Shown here in pieces: positions 12,636-26,500 of a DNA stretch of 64,000 nt. The notes under the pieces are model-generated. The model was given only the letters and a program-made list of their open reading frames with translations, was not told where the DNA came from and searched no databases. The position numbers were made by a program, and so were the translations under genes. Source of the stretch: Monocercomonoides exilis. Its lineage: Eukaryota; Preaxostyla; Oxymonadida; Polymastigidae. The first letter of the stretch is position 1; each line of letters opens with the position of its first letter. The DNA lies in NCBI GenBank assembly GCA_001643675.2, contig LSRY02000052.1, positions 62,001 through 126,000 of the forward strand, written 5' to 3'.

Positions 12636-15105
12636 ATGAACCATGAGTAAGGAAACATAATTCAATTTCAATTCTATATCCATCGAATCAAAAATGTTCA
12701 AGAAATGAATAATTACGGGAGAGAGCAAATTGAAATCTATTTGTTTTTTGAGTTTAATAACTTTGCAAATAGCAACACTTCATCCTGATGATGTTTGATT
12801 TTGTAGAGTTTATTTGAAATTACGAATAAATTGATTTTAAACTAACTTTTACAGGAAATGCAGTAAATATCTGTGGAAATCTCGGGTTGAATTGGCGCTT
12901 TTGTTTTCAATAATGGCCGTTACTATCCCTTTTGGGTTGCTGACACCCATGCTTCCTGTTGTTGTGCGAGGTTTTCTTTTGTTTAAATTTCTTGAAATAA
13001 TAAATCTATTTCCAGAACTTGGTGGTGGAAACATTGGTTACGCAAGTTTACTTGCATCATATAATATTGCCAATTTTATTGGATCGCTTTGCGTCGGAAC
13101 TTTCAGTGATTTTATTGGGAGAAAGGTTTATTTTTATAATGTTTTTCTGTTTTCTCAAAATTTGCTCTTTTAGACAACTATTCTAATATGTCTTGTTTGT
13201 GTTGGAATTGCAAACACAATGCTAGCATTTGCAAAAACAATTCCTACAATGATTATTTGTCGTTCGTTGACTGGGTTTTTTGCTTGTACCACTTCTGTTG
13301 CCATGACAATTACGTCTGATAGAATACCAATTGCATCAGAACGTACAACATGGTTTGGATGGTACGCTTCTTGCCTCGGACTTGGAATTGCACTTGGACC
13401 AGTTATTGGAGGAGCCTTGTCTAACTATCCACTCTATGTGCCGTGCTATGTTTGTGCAGGATTTATTGTTCTTGCTTTGATTGCTGTGCTATGGGTGGTG
13501 AAAGAAACGCTTCCAAAGGATAAGAGATTGAAGTGCATTCGTCGGAAAAAGCAGTTCACTCCAAGCCGCGAAGAACAGAGCGAATCAGAGAACAACAAAA
13601 GTTTTAACAAAGGAGACTCAGATAATTCTTCAAATAACGCAAATGATGAAAAGCAAGGAGAAGCACTTAAAGACGGAGTAAGCGACAGTACAAGCAAGCA
13701 ACTATCAAATAAAAGAGGCAGCATCATTTCAAATACAGTTGATTTGTCGGGTGACATGTCATTTGATTCAGAAATTGCAGCTTCGGCCGCTGCATCGCCA
13801 TTTCCTGAAGTCGAGCAGCCTCAACTCTCTCTTTCGGGCACGGCCATTTTGCCTTCAACCTCTCTTCCTCAAAATGAAATACAAATGTCTTCCAGTGGCC
13901 CTGCACAAGCTCCACCTCATAATCCTAGCACTTCATCATCTTCTCCTTCTCAATCAACTTGCCGTGTCATTTTCTCCATCCCGTACATGCTGACATTGAT
14001 TAACAATTTTACATCCACATTTCAATACAGCGCCATTCAAACTTTCCTCCCTCCTCTGTGCATTGACCGATTTGGCTTTTCGTCTGCCTATATTGGCTAT
14101 GCGTCAATGAGCTATGGAATTGGGCTGTTTATTATTCAGCTGGTGTTTATCCCACTTCTTGTTCCGCGGCTTGGACAAAAGGTGCTTTTGATATCTGGTG
14201 TGATTGTAGCTGCGCTGGCGCTTTGCTTGTTGGCTTTTGCAAACAAGACGTCAGCGACTGTCTTCGTCTTCTGCGCTTTGTTTGGCTTGGGGCAAGGCTT
14301 TGTGATTCCCACAGCAAATGCAATTTTCTCGCATTTTGGTACACCTCAGTCAAAGGGAAGAGTGATGGGGGTGGCGCAGTGTGCAGCTGCTCTTTCAAGA
14401 ACTGTGGCGCCGATTGTGGTCACTTTCTTTTACGAGACGAAGGACTACCTGGCGCCTGTGATATCTGGCGGTGTTGGGGTGCTTGGGGCGCTTCTGCTGA
14501 TCCCTGTGAAGATTAAAATGCCATCAAAGGCGAAAGGAAAGGATAGTGGGAAAAAGACAAGTAAAGACGAAGAGTCTGGAATTGCCACAGGTTCAGAAAG
14601 CAAAAGTGAAGGAAGTTACGATAAATCGTCTGGCTCAATGGAGGGAAATGATGGCAGAATGTTGAAGGAATCAGAAGAACAGCTCCAACAAAAGCAAAAA
14701 CAATATGTTACATCCATTGATGCTAAACAGGAAGAGAAGAAAAGAGACCTCAAAGAGAGAAGAGAAGAGATTATTGAAATTGTTCCTCTGAAAGAAATGG
14801 AAGAAAAAGGGATTTCATTTGACGAATTGGGGCGTGTAGTGATAGTCAATGATAAAGAAGAGAGCGATCGATATTCTGATCTAAATGCCTTTGCAGCTCC
14901 ATTGACACCAACATCGCATTCATCTTCTCATTCTGCATATCACCCGTCTCAGGCAGATCTGCCAATTATTGATCCGTATGCGCGATCAGTCGCCACTCCA
15001 AAGGCGCACTCTGTTTCTGGAGCGCTGAAAAAACCGAAAACAACAAAAAAGAAAAAGAAAAAGACAAGACAATATGTTCAGGTTGGCTTTGATATTAGCG
15101 CTTAG
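12636..15105 (+). CDS. major facilitator superfamily transporter
   Basis: Exons 12636..12646 (only MNHE), 12855..12970, 13016..13125 and 13174..15105 join in frame to 722 residues. The second and third introns are short (45 and 48 nt) and certain. The tiny first exon, using donor GTAAGG, is inferred because the phase fits. The first half carries the MFS motif A (GTFSDFIGRK) between helices 2 and 3 and a motif-C-like LGLGIALGPVIGG in helix 5. A long hydrophilic Ser/Asn-rich loop of about 150 residues separates the two six-helix halves. A charged C-terminal tail of about 180 residues ends in a Lys run (TTKKKKKKTR). The substrate cannot be read from the sequence; it looks closest to the drug/sugar-type MFS_1 group. 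The extended loop and tail are probably cytosolic. Confidence 0.85.
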
Positions 15106-16179
15106 CAAGAGAATAAGGTTGTTATGATTGAAACATTTTTTTTTTGAGATTTTTTCTTTCTTCATTTCTTATTTGTTTTGTAATTTGCATGTGTTACATA
15201 AGAATTGAAAGCTTATTATTATTATTTCTATTCTTCTTCAAAAACGTTTTTATTTTTCATCATTTTATTGAAGTGATTGTTATTATTAACATGAGTGAAG
15301 ATCATTTTTTTGATTTTTATTCTTGAAACGTTATTATTTGTTTCTTTTGTTAATTGTCATTTCTTTTGCAATTTTTTTGGAATGAGCTGATAGTGTGGGA
15401 GTTATCGAATATTTTATTTTTATTACACAGAAATTAGGAAATATACATAAATTGAAGTTATTGCTTTATTTGCAAATAATGCTTGAAACTGTGATGAATC
15501 TGAAAATTAAGATTTGTTATGAAAATATTAATTACGTTCTTTGTTTGAAGAAAAATATCAACAAAATATCGATCTGTTTGTTTGTTTCTTTTTTAAAAAT
15601 GAAATTCCTTTAACTTTTGAAACAAAGCATTATTTAAAAAACGAAAATTCAACTTACAAAAGCAAAAATAATTAAAATTAAAATAAAAATAAATCCAAAC
15701 ACTGAAAAAAAAATATAGTTTTTTTTCAAACAATAAGTTATCTTTCAAAAAAGTGCACTCAAAATAACGAAGAGAATGATTCGTTCATTCAATTCGAGTT
15801 TTCTTCAATCAACAAAAGAAAATGCACTTTTCTTTATCACTTGGAAAACACAAAATTTAAAAAATATATTCATTCAATTGAAAAGGGTGACAGTTACAAT
15901 AAACGAAAAGCTACTTCAGAATGCAAATTATTGCCAAAAAAATCAAAAATAACAAAGAAATCAAAGTAAAACAGAGTAAAAATTATCGTTTTTTTGTAAC
16001 AAAAACTAAAAAAGCAACAAACACAAAAAGAAGAAAATTAACTAAAACTTGTAAAAAAATTCTATTTTTAAGACAATGAAAAATGAAAAATTTTCTGTAA
16101 TAACATCGATAACTTTCAAAACAGTCATCGATCTGCAACAGCAGCAACAACAAAAATAAAAATAAAAATATTATTATTT
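15106..16179. other. AT-rich intergenic region between convergent genes
   Basis: The MFS transporter (plus) and the Ser-rich gene (minus) end toward each other across about 1.07 kb. The DNA is AT-rich with short T- and A-runs. I see no gene, structured RNA or repeat. Confidence 0.6.
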
Positions 16180-19006
16180 TCAATTTTGAGATTCTTTTCC
16201 TTGCTCGTTCATGATTGACCACAAAGTTTGCAATGGTGATGCTTCTATGGACTGCTCAGCTGTCATATTCTGGTTTGATGCATCATCGCTCAACTCTTCT
16301 TCCTCTTCCTCTTCCTCCTCCTCTTCTTCTTCTTCATCGTCATCTTCTTCGTTATCTTCTTCTTCTTCTAATTTTTCAAAGGAATTATTCAGTTGATCAT
16401 TTCCTGTTACAATTTCTTCTTTGTTCAATCCACCCTCTTGTTCAGCATCTTCCTTTTGAGGATTGCTGCCAATTTTGCTCTGATGGGACATGCTCAGCTC
16501 TTCCTTGCCATTCTCCTGTGCAGACAAATCGTTATTCTTTATTGATCCTTCAGATTCGCCTTCTTTCTTTTCATAATGCAAAGATGGATTAAAACCAGCT
16601 TCTTTTGAGATTTCATCATCAGGATCATTGCTCTTTTGCTTTGACGATAATGAAGCACCACTAGCATTCTCTGTTGCAGAAGACGAACTCTGAATATTCG
16701 AAAGGATTGTCGGAGGAGGTGAAATTGACTGTGAATTCTTGCGAGAAGCTTCACATTGCTTGTCGCTTTCGCAAATCTGATCTTTTGATGAGTTTTCTGT
16801 TTGACCGATTTTTTCATTCATTTCGTCAGGTATGGATTTTTCTCCTTTGTTTTTGTGAGCAGATTCTTGAATGTTCAAGTTTGTGTTGTGATTCCCAAGA
16901 TCTTCTCCTTTTGATATTGTTGCTGCTGTTTCATTGCCTTTTCCGTTTTCATTCAACTTTCTTTCTTCCTCTGTATTCTTACTACCAACACTTTCAGCAC
17001 TTCGCACTTTTTCTGAACTTTCCCCATTTCTAGCACTGTTCACATTTGAGAACACACCAGTCACCATTGCTTGCTCCTTCTCCTTCTCCTTCTCCTTTTC
17101 CTCCTTCCTCCTCTTCTCCTCCTCTTCCTTCCTCCTCTTCTCCTCCTCCTCCCTCTGCATCCGCATCAGCACTTTCTTCGAGTTCGGATCAACTCTTCTG
17201 AACTCCTCCCAATCAATCAGAATTCGCGACCTCCTTCTGTTGAACCGCTGCTCCGTGTGCTGCCTCACTTTCTGTTTGTATTTCTCTGAGCCAAAGTACT
17301 TCTTTGCCCTGTGCGAACAAGGATACAGAAAGTCCTCCTTCATCCAGTGCACACGCGACCGCACCCACACATACTCCTCTTTCTCTGGCTTATTATTATT
17401 GTTATTATTATTAGTTTTATCAATTGTCTGAGGATAACTGCTGATGTTTTGTGTGTTTGAAGAAAAACTGCCTGAACGTGAAGAAGAAGATGATGACCTG
17501 GTGGGTGTGGAAGAAGAAGAAGAAGAAGAAGAGGAGGAAGCTGATGAATCAGCAGCATTGATGATTGTTGGTTGTGTTTGTGAATACGAATGAGGGTGGG
17601 AATAAGCTGTTGACGTGAGGGCGGTGTGTGGTGATGTGGGATATGAAGACAGAGAAGAGGAGGAAGAGGAAGAGGAGGAAGAAGAATTAGATGATGATGA
17701 AGAAGAAGACGATGATGATGTGGAAGAAAAAGGCGATCCTTTGAAAAACGACGAAATGGCTGAAAGAAACGAGACCTGTGGAGAAGGCAGCACAGTCACT
17801 GGGTCTGAAAAGAGAGGGTTCATGAAGGATTCTGAGTGAGCGTCTTCAGAAAGAGGAGGAGGGTATTTCTTGTGCGTTTGCGGATGGGGCTGAGAATGAG
17901 CGTGATGTTGTTGATGCTGATGAAGATTTGGCTGTTGATATTGCTGTATATATCTCGAGTGTTTTGAAGGTGTATGGCTCGTCCTTTGAGAATGCAAAGG
18001 GAGTGACTGCTGGCTGCCTGGTGAGGATGGGACGGGTGTTGGTGGAAGAGGAGGGGAAGGCGTGAATGAATGCTGAGTGGAGAGTGGGTGATTGGAGGGA
18101 GAAGAAGAAGGAGCTGAAGCTGACAATGAGGAGGAGAAGGAGGAAGAGGAGGAGGAAGAAGCGGAAGAAGAGGAAGAAGAGGAAGGAGAAGGAGAGGCAG
18201 AAGAAGCAGAGAAAGAATGTGAATGAGGCTGAGAGGGAAAAGAAGCATGTTGGATATTTGGCTGGGAAGAGGATAATCTTTCAGAAGAATTGAGAGGAGG
18301 TGATGTTTCAGAGTGTGTTGGGGCAGAATCAGAAGAGAGTGAAGTGAAGGAGAAGGTGGCTGGGTGAGGGTGTGATGTGGATGAAGTGGAAGAAGAGGAG
18401 GAGGAGGAGAAAGAGGGAGAAGAAGAAAGAGAAGAAGAAGAAACAGATGATGTTGAAGAGGAAGAGGAAGAAAAATTTAGATCAGTCTGTGAAATGGAGA
18501 GAGAACGGAACAAAGGTATCCCAAATCCGTCAGAAGACATTGAATTGGCAGTTTTATCAGAAGAATTGGAAGAATTTGAAGAAGAAGAAGAAGAAGGAGA
18601 AGAAGAAGAAGAAGAAGAACCAGAAGAAGAAGAAGAAGTAGTAGTAGAAGAAGAAGCCAGAGGAGTCACTTTAAACGACGCAGAGTGTCTTGCATGGCTC
18701 CTCTTTCTTCTCGGCGTGGCATTCACAAATTTCCCATCATCGTCCACAGAAGACAAAATATTCAGGTTTCCCTGCTGTTCCTCCACCAGCGCTATTTCGA
18801 GTGGAATGTAGCTCTTTTCGTAGCAGCAGCCCAAATGCACGGCAAACGACACGGCAGACAGACCTCGCTTGCGAATCCAGGGGGCAAGCTGCCAGAACAG
18901 GAAACGGAACCAGGACTGAAATATTGCCGGTGATAGAGGAGGAAAAGATTCATAAGAACAAGATAAATTAGAAAAAATAAAGGAAAAAAAAATTGTTTGA
19001 TGAAAA

Positions 19007-19039
<33 letters not shown>

Positions 19040-21158
19040 CATTAAAATATTTTGATTTAAAGTTAAAAAAAAATAAGTATAGTTTTATGATGTTTGGAAA
19101 TTAGTTAATTCTTTCATTTTGCATTCAGCCACTCTCATTCACACCTCAGCCTGTGGCGTCAGGAAATGAAACCCGTCATAAAATATCGCGTTATGAAAAA
19201 ACTCTGGTTTGTTCGCCAAAAAATCTCTTTTGCTTTTCTCAGTCAGTTCTTTCCACATCTGCAGCACTTCCCTTCCACAGCCTGAACCCGGCCGTCTCTG
19301 CCCTGGAAGAGGAGGGCGGGTGACAAGGAACGCTGGGTCGATGCGTTGTGTGGGGTTGGCTCCTGGCTGGAACTGGGTTTGGAACTGAAGCTGGTACTGA
19401 AGCTGAGATAGAGATTGTGATTGTGATTGAGATTGAGACAGCATCTGTTCCTTTGCCCCCGCCGCCACAAACATCTTCCGCGGGTCCTGCAGCAGGAGAT
19501 ACTCAATCGTCACCACATTCAGCGTCTGCGTGCCCAGCGCCTCGTTCATCATCGCCCGGGTTTCCTTGTCGTTCGGAGAAATCTTCTGAAATGAAGAAAA
19601 GTCAGACAGGAAGTGTGTTGAGTCCACACGCACACAGCACACCCCAAGCAGCCGGTCGTAAATGTCGGGTGCTACTGGCAGGGCGCTGGATGTGGGCTGT
19701 TGCTGCTGTTGAGAAGAAGAAGAAGAAGAAGAAGAAAAAGAATATGATGATGATGATGAAGTTGAATTGGAAATAGATGATGATGAAAATACTGAAGAAG
19801 AAGAAGACGAAGACGATGATGACGATAAAGTCGAAAAAGAACAGGAGCCTCCTTCAGCGCCTGCGGCCTGTGGAAACGACGCGCCGGCAGAAGGGTTGGC
19901 CAGCAGCGGCGGAGAAGCCGAAGGTGATGAGGGGATCAGTGGAGGGCAGAAGACAGACTGGTACGAAGAAAGCGAGGAAACCAACGAGGCGTCCCGCTGG
20001 CTCTGCCGCAGCTGTTCCTCGATGGACGTGCAGGAGAGCGTTAGAGAGGCAGACACTGCTGCAAACGGAGACAACTGCGGCAGAACAGACGGCTCAGTGC
20101 TGCTTCTTGTGGCCTCGTGCGAATTCAGTGAAGAAATGCCAAGAGCTGATAAATCGCTGTCTTCTTCTTTTTCAGAGCTTAGCTCTGAAGACACTTGATT
20201 CGTGGTCTTTGGAAAGACTTTTGGCGTCTGATTTGTTTTTGGAGACGCAGTTCGGGTTGAAAAAGACGGTTGAGCAGACGAATATGAATGGAGGTTATTT
20301 CCATTTGGAATGCGTGTCAAATCCTCCACATTCACTTGAGATTCCATTGATTCTGTTTTGCTATTGCTTTTGGGTGACAAGGTTAATGATGAAGAATTGG
20401 TTGATGGTTGTTTGCTCCAAAGTCGTGGGATTGTCGTTGTGAAAAAAGATGATATTGAGGTCCACATTGAAGTCCTTGGCTCGTTTTTTGGTGAAATCTT
20501 GCCATCAGAAGAGGATAATGTTGTAGTTGATGAAGATGATGACGTTGGCGAATGAGGTAATTGCTTTGTCTGATGAATCGAAGCTAAACGCGATTTTGCT
20601 CCGGAAAAAGAAAGTTCTCCTGGCTGTTTCTTTTGCCGAGTCACATAATTCAATAGATAATAAGGAGAAGCAATTGATTCTTCAACTTCTTCGTTAAGGG
20701 CTTCTGAAGAAGGACCCAAATCCGAAGAAGGAAATCTGTTTGCTACTAATGCTTCAAGTGATTGGGCGTTTTGATTCTCTCCATGTGAAGCAGTTGCAAT
20801 TTGCTTCAGTTTTTTTGGTGTAAAAGACAACGGAGGATTTGCAGGTGCAAGATGAAAATAAATTTTATGAACAAAAGGGTCTCTTGTATCCATACGGAGC
20901 TCAATATCATTCGCATCAATTCCATGTTGCTGGAGAACCTTTGTAATTCCTGATAATAACAATTAATTTCAATTTCAAATTGTAATGAATGTAAATCACA
21001 CCATAATGATCTAAAAATAAAAATATCTCTTCTTCTGAATATAATCCCATGAATTGAGAAGAAACAGTTCTACTTCCAGGGTCCGGAGAAATGAGATCGT
21101 CTAGATCTGAACAATCAAAAAGATTTACCTGTGAAAAATCATCTCTGAATGAAAGCAT
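16180..21158 (-). CDS. very large Ser-rich protein of unknown function, three exons
   Basis: Minus-strand exons 21158..21002, 20949..19145 and 18915..16180 give about 1,565 residues. The first intron (52 nt, GTGTGA to ATCAG) is clear. The second (229 nt, GTGTGA to TTTCAG) is inferred: the second exon's ORF ends six bases after a GTG donor, while the last exon's frame opens at an acceptor and has no ATG start. The junction FLTPQAE/SWFRFLFW stays in frame. Before the junction, RPGSGCGREVLQMWKEL and a motif beginning FHNAIFYDGF look like a folded domain; I do not know its function. The last exon begins with about 45 hydrophobic residues, then long poly-Ser tracts, a basic patch (HRAKKYFGSEKYKQK), a K/E coiled coil and a terminal Glu run. 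Two separate genes remain possible. Confidence 0.6.
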
Positions 21159-21425
21159 GTAATTTTCAAATAAAGAATTATTAGGTTTTGGTGAAGTGAT
21201 ACTCCAGAAAATGTAAATGAGAGCGTGGTGATAATCTCTCGATCAAAATTACCATCACATAATTATTTATAAGAATATTTATATTTGTTAATTATTTTTG
21301 AATGTTCAATGGATTATTTTCAAAAAATATAAAGATAGAAATTTTTGAAATGTCAAATAACAATGAAATAAAAACGCGAAATACTAAATTTTCGTTTAAC
21401 GCAATATTTCTGAGCTTAGGGAATT

Positions 21426-22442
21426 CTAATTCCCTTTCCTTTTCATGTGTTTACGTCTTTGTCCTTGCTCTTTCTTTAATTTGTCAAAGCGATGAGTTTT
21501 GTTCTTTCTATGAAAAATGGAACGCTTTGGTTTGTAAATATCATTCTTGCTCCATTTGCTATAAAGATACATTCCCATGAACGTTGTGATGCATCCAAAA
21601 AGTTGTATTCCTGTAATTTTTTGAGAAAAAAGAAAATATGATGCAACGATGGATGGAATTTTATTAACAATATTTAGTATTGTGTATCCGGTAACACTTA
21701 AAGAATCAAGCGAGAAAAATCGCAAAACTGTCAAGAAAAGTGAAAGGGTTCCAGCAATATATATCCAAAATGAATTCTTCGTCTGCATAAAATCCAAAAA
21801 CACAGAAGGTTTTGTAGACGATAAAAATGATGATAACATCATAAGGGAAGAGAACAATGAGTTGTAGAATGTCAATTCAACTGGTGAAATATCGGTCCTC
21901 TTCAACAAATGCTTTCCATATAAACTTTGTGATTCATGAGCCAATATATGAACAAACATCCATATGTATCCTATGTATGATGTTTGAATCTCTTTGAATG
22001 AGTACATCACAGCGCCAACAAGAATAATTACAAGAGACAAAATTGTTTTCCAATGAAATATTCTCCCAAAAAGCAGTACTTCCATAGCAGCTACTATAAT
22101 AAGATCAATGTTATGAATTGTTGTGATTGTAGAAATGCTAAGATTGCTCAAAGCTTTAAAATTTGTAATATAGCTGATTGTTGTGAAAAAGGCAATGGGA
22201 AAGCACTGCTTAACAGCAGATAAGGAAAATATAGTTTTACGCTGAGATATAACTAGATATAGAGATACTCCAGTTAAAGTAAAAATGGCTTGCACGAAAG
22301 ATAAAGCTGAAGAATTTGGAAAAGCACGAATCGCCATCTTATTTACGATTGAAACCTGTGTAGATAAAATACTTTCGAAAATAATGATACTCAAATTCAT
22401 GAATGAAAATGATTTTTCATTTGATACAGATTTTTTCCCCAT
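21426..22442 (-). CDS. nucleotide-sugar transporter, GDP-mannose transporter-like (DMT superfamily)
   Basis: A single-exon gene of 338 residues with about ten hydrophobic helices, the size and layout of SLC35/TPT transporters. The segment ILNIVNKIPS in the second half corresponds to the conserved Asn-Lys motif (GALNK in yeast Vrg4) that contacts the nucleotide in GDP-mannose transporters. It is followed by a FLFSQKITGIQLFG helix typical of the family. The C-terminal tail is very basic (KKEQGQRRKHMKRKGN), suggesting cytosolic exposure and ER/Golgi sorting. Likely role: exchange of nucleotide sugar for the nucleoside monophosphate across the Golgi or ER membrane. Substrate is uncertain. The ATG at 22442 starts just before the first helix. 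Confidence 0.75.
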   Translation of the reverse strand: MGKKSVSNEKSFSFMNLSIIIFESILSTQVSIVNKMAIRAFPNSSALSFVQAIFTLTGVSLYLVISQRKTIFSLSAVKQCFPIAFFTTISYITNFKALSNLSISTITTIHNIDLIIVAAMEVLLFGRIFHWKTILSLVIILVGAVMYSFKEIQTSYIGYIWMFVHILAHESQSLYGKHLLKRTDISPVELTFYNSLFSSLMMLSSFLSSTKPSVFLDFMQTKNSFWIYIAGTLSLFLTVLRFFSLDSLSVTGYTILNIVNKIPSIVASYFLFSQKITGIQLFGCITTFMGMYLYSKWSKNDIYKPKRSIFHRKNKTHRFDKLKKEQGQRRKHMKRKGN

Positions 22443-23504
22443 GACCTCAAAAAATTGAATTCTTCAAAAAAAGAAAACACTAAATATGTGACTATGGGAA
22501 TATGTCTTTTCTTTGTTTTTATCCAATATGGTTAATAATTATTTTTTTGGTATAGAATGTTTTATTATTATTATTTTTATTATAATTATAACCATTTCTT
22601 TGTCTTTTTTCATATTTTCAGTAATTTTTTTATCAATAATATTTTATCGTAAAATAAATTGGTTTAAATTCTTCAATTTCTGATAAAAGCAAATGCTTGC
22701 TCCGAATTTTTCTGCTTTTAAATTAATATCAGTTATGCTTTTTTATAAAAAAAAGCAATTCATAAAAAAAATGAGTTTGATTAAATTCCTAAAGAGAAAA
22801 ATTTTGTTCTCTATTAAAAAAGTGGTTTTTTTTTCAAATTTCGCCTTATTTCGAATGAATCATCGGTAAATGCAGAAAATTGGGGTACCTGAATTTTGCC
22901 ATTATTTTGTAATTTCCTGCAATAAAAATCTTATTCACATTTATTCATGTGTTTCATATAAGTTACATATCAAATAAGAAAATTATGAAGGAAAAATGAA
23001 ACAAACAATTTCATATTCCAATTCATTTTAAAGGTTTTTAATATTTTGTTCCATTTAATAAATTTGATATGAAAAGGAAAAATTAAATTATTACCGTCAA
23101 ATACCAAGAAACAGGACGTAATATCATGCTTGTCAATGGTGCAACATCTAAAGAAGATTTTGGAGTTGTGGATAGCCGTAATGTTAAAAAGAATTTTTTT
23201 TGAAGTGAAAACTTTGGGGTTCTTTTTAACATGATTTATTCATTGATGCATTAAATTTTCTTCAAACCTAAAAAATCGTTGTTATTCATCTAATAAATAG
23301 CATGTGGCTTGATTATTATGCAGGATGAATGATTAGCTTTTAGATTTTTAGGTACCCCTATCTTCTGCTCTTACCGAATCATCTTCCCAATTTGCCAGTT
23401 TACATGCAACATTATTTCAATTAGATTTTAACATAAAGTTGTGTTATCTTATCAAGGATAATGTTTTGATTCAAATGAAAACTAATTATTTAACTAAATT
23501 TTAA
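22443..23504. other. AT-rich intergenic region
   Basis: About 1.06 kb of very AT-rich DNA between the nucleotide-sugar transporter and the decayed beta-helix gene. I see no convincing ORF or repeat. Confidence 0.6.
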
Positions 23505-26500
23505 TTGCTTTTCGTCCAAGAAAGAGCAAACCCCATGTATTTCACGATTTTTTGTATACGGATAATTATTTACGCTCTACTGTGCAAACCAGGTATCATT
23601 TGGAAAGGAGATGAATCCAAAAAGAACGATTCACAGGAATTTGGCATTGGAAGCCTTGGAGACGCAAGTGATTCAAACAAAAATGTGCCCTCCTCACATG
23701 ATATGAATGCAATCAATATGATGAAGTTTAATGTGGTGCAGGATTTGGATTCATCTGGCTGGCCACGAAATTCAGAAAAACGCTCAAAACGATTGCCGGT
23801 GGATGCAGAGAGGGCATTTTGTTATAAATTTCCTGCTGGCCTTGCCAATGATGATAAGTACAAGTGGAGCAGGATTTGCAGCCAGATGATAGTTCTGAAC
23901 TCGTCGTTGGCTGTTGAGCGAATAAATATCATCCAAAATGGCACATCTGCAATGTCTGTGAGAAATGAATTTTCTTTGTTATCCGTAAGTGACTGCATGA
24001 TAAGCGTGGTGACAGAAACAGAAGACTCTGCTTTTGAGTGCGCAGGAGGAACAACACGAATGACAAATAATTCTTTCCAAAGGTATTTTCCAAAGCAGGC
24101 ATGTCCATCTCTTATCTCAGCAAGCTCCTGCACACAACCTTTGATGGGAGGTGTTCATGTTTTGTGTTGCACATTTTCTTCATTTTGTGCCTCGTTTGTG
24201 AATCCGTTCATTGGAGATATCAATTTGTCGTTAACCTCAGCTTCTTTTTGCAGCTTCCACAATAAATCTGTTCAGAGCAGCAACAAACACTTCCCACAAA
24301 ATCATTCTTTGCAAGAGAGAAAATTGAAGGCTGCACGCTCACCGATTGCGTTTGCCCATTTTATTGAGTTCTTATCTCTGGCTCTTGTGGATGTGGCTTT
24401 GGCTCCTGGAACACTTCTTTCATTCGTTCGAGAAACAGCATTTCTCATCAGAACTTTACAAATATAGCAATCATTTTTAGAAGGAGAAATTAAATTCGTT
24501 GATTGCACTTTTACTGAATGCAGCGCTCTTCATGGAGGTGCTATCGCGGTTAGCGACAGTGCCAAACTTTTTATTGAAAAATGCTCATTTTCAGAATGCA
24601 TTGATACGTTTCCATACATATATGGATACGGAGGTGCAGTATTTAGCAATGGAAGTGAATGAAGCATTGAAAATTCATTATTTAATTGTGGCAGAGGAAC
24701 AGAAAGATCTTCAATTGGAGGAGCATTTGCTCATATAACAAATAATTTTTCTTTGATTCATGACTGCACTTTTGAAAACTGTTCAGCAGCTTATGGAGGA
24801 AGTGTTGGATGGTATATTGGTGGAAGTGGATCAATTTTCAACACTGTATTCCATCACAGCGGAGCATTTAGATATTATGCTGGAACAGTATTTTTGCATC
24901 ATCAAAAAGTCGATTTTGCGATGTCAAATTGCTATTTATTCGAAGGAGATGCTCCACAGGGTGCAGGAGGTTTTGACACTTCCGAAAATATCAATAATAA
25001 GATCATCAAAGTTCAGTTTTGCTTGTTTGAAAACAACACAGTGCAGAAATCGACACATGCAGTGATATTTTTGATGGAAAGGGATTTAGCTAGGATAATA
25101 ACACATTTCAGATATTGTAAAGTTTTTCACTTTCAACAGCTCCAAGAAAAGTTGTGCAATGCGTAGAATATGCTTGGGAATGTCGTGATAGAGGTGTTGC
25201 ATATGACCCATATCTGCCAGCTCCTCAGCCAGAAATACATGTAAGTAATTCTGGGAGAAACGTGGACACTTGTGGTAGAACAGGATCAGAATGTCAAACA
25301 GTGGAATATGGAGTGACAAGATGGAATTCATATTTGGGGCAGAATGTTTTGATGTCCAGCGAAGAATTCAAAGAAGATATGATTGACATCGAATGGAGAA
25401 ATATCATTCTCATTGGAACAGAGAGCAACTCAACTGCAATAAAATGCAACGAAGCCTCATTAACAGAATGTTTGATCTCCATCGGCAATGGTTCGCTGAA
25501 TGCAAAGAGATTCAATTTGTTTGTGTGTTCAACAGATCTGCAATTGCAATTGGCTCCTCTGGCTCAGTTCAGTTGGAGCTTTGCAGTTTCACCAAAAGCG
25601 CCCAATCGACTCCACCACCAACAAAATCCCTGATTCAGGTTGACGAAGGTTCACTAACGATGGAATTTGTAAATGTCTCTGGATTTGGATTTTCGCAAGG
25701 ATGTGCAATTGCTTTGTCGGATTGCAAGACTGTCTCTCTTGTCAATGCTTCTTTCAGGGATGTTGAGAGCGAGCAGAATGGCTGATGCCCGAAAGCAATG
25801 TGGAGCAAAGGGTTTAAGGATGGCTGTAATGCTTCAATAAGTGGATGCACATTTGAGCTTTGTGTTGTTTCTGGGGATGGAAATGGAGGTGACTCTCTGT
25901 TCCTCTCGCTACCAAGCACATTCTCAACAACAATTTCTGGATGTTCCTTCGAAGAGTGCGAGGCGCCTTTCGGTTCGCAGGAGGGATTCGAGGGAGGGAT
26001 CTTTCTGGATCTTGAGCACTCAGATGCAGTATTTGCCGTCACAAATCCTTCTTTTTCATCAGAAAAGCCAAACAAAGCTAAGCATGGAAACAACTTGTTT
26101 GTTCAATCTCCAGATCTGCAGAAATCGATCACGAACGAAACGCTTCATTTTGTTTATGTACTGGGGCACGGCTCCTTTGATGATTTGTGTGGGTTCCATG
26201 GAAATGATCATGAGCAATCGATTCCGTTGGTTCTGTTTCTGGAGGAAGTTCGAAGCACAGTCCATGTGGGAAGCGAGGATGGTGCTGATACTGTGGTGTG
26301 TGTATTCTTGGATTATCCGTGCCACTCGCTCAATTATTGTATGGAGAGGTTGGATGAAGAAAACGCAAAGACAGTAGCTATTCTTGCCTCAGCAACAATT
26401 GAAAACGAAACGACATTGCACAATTTGGATTTGAAATCATCAAACACTTCAAAAGCAGAAATCACTTGCGTCAAGTCGCTGCAGGCCTTAGCAAGAAAAA

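Noticed and set aside
12439-12636. 65-codon plus-strand ORF as the first exon of the MFS gene
   Set aside because: It is antisense to exon 1 of the ODAD2-like gene, has no membrane or family feature, and its frame does not splice into the transporter better than the short MNHE exon does.
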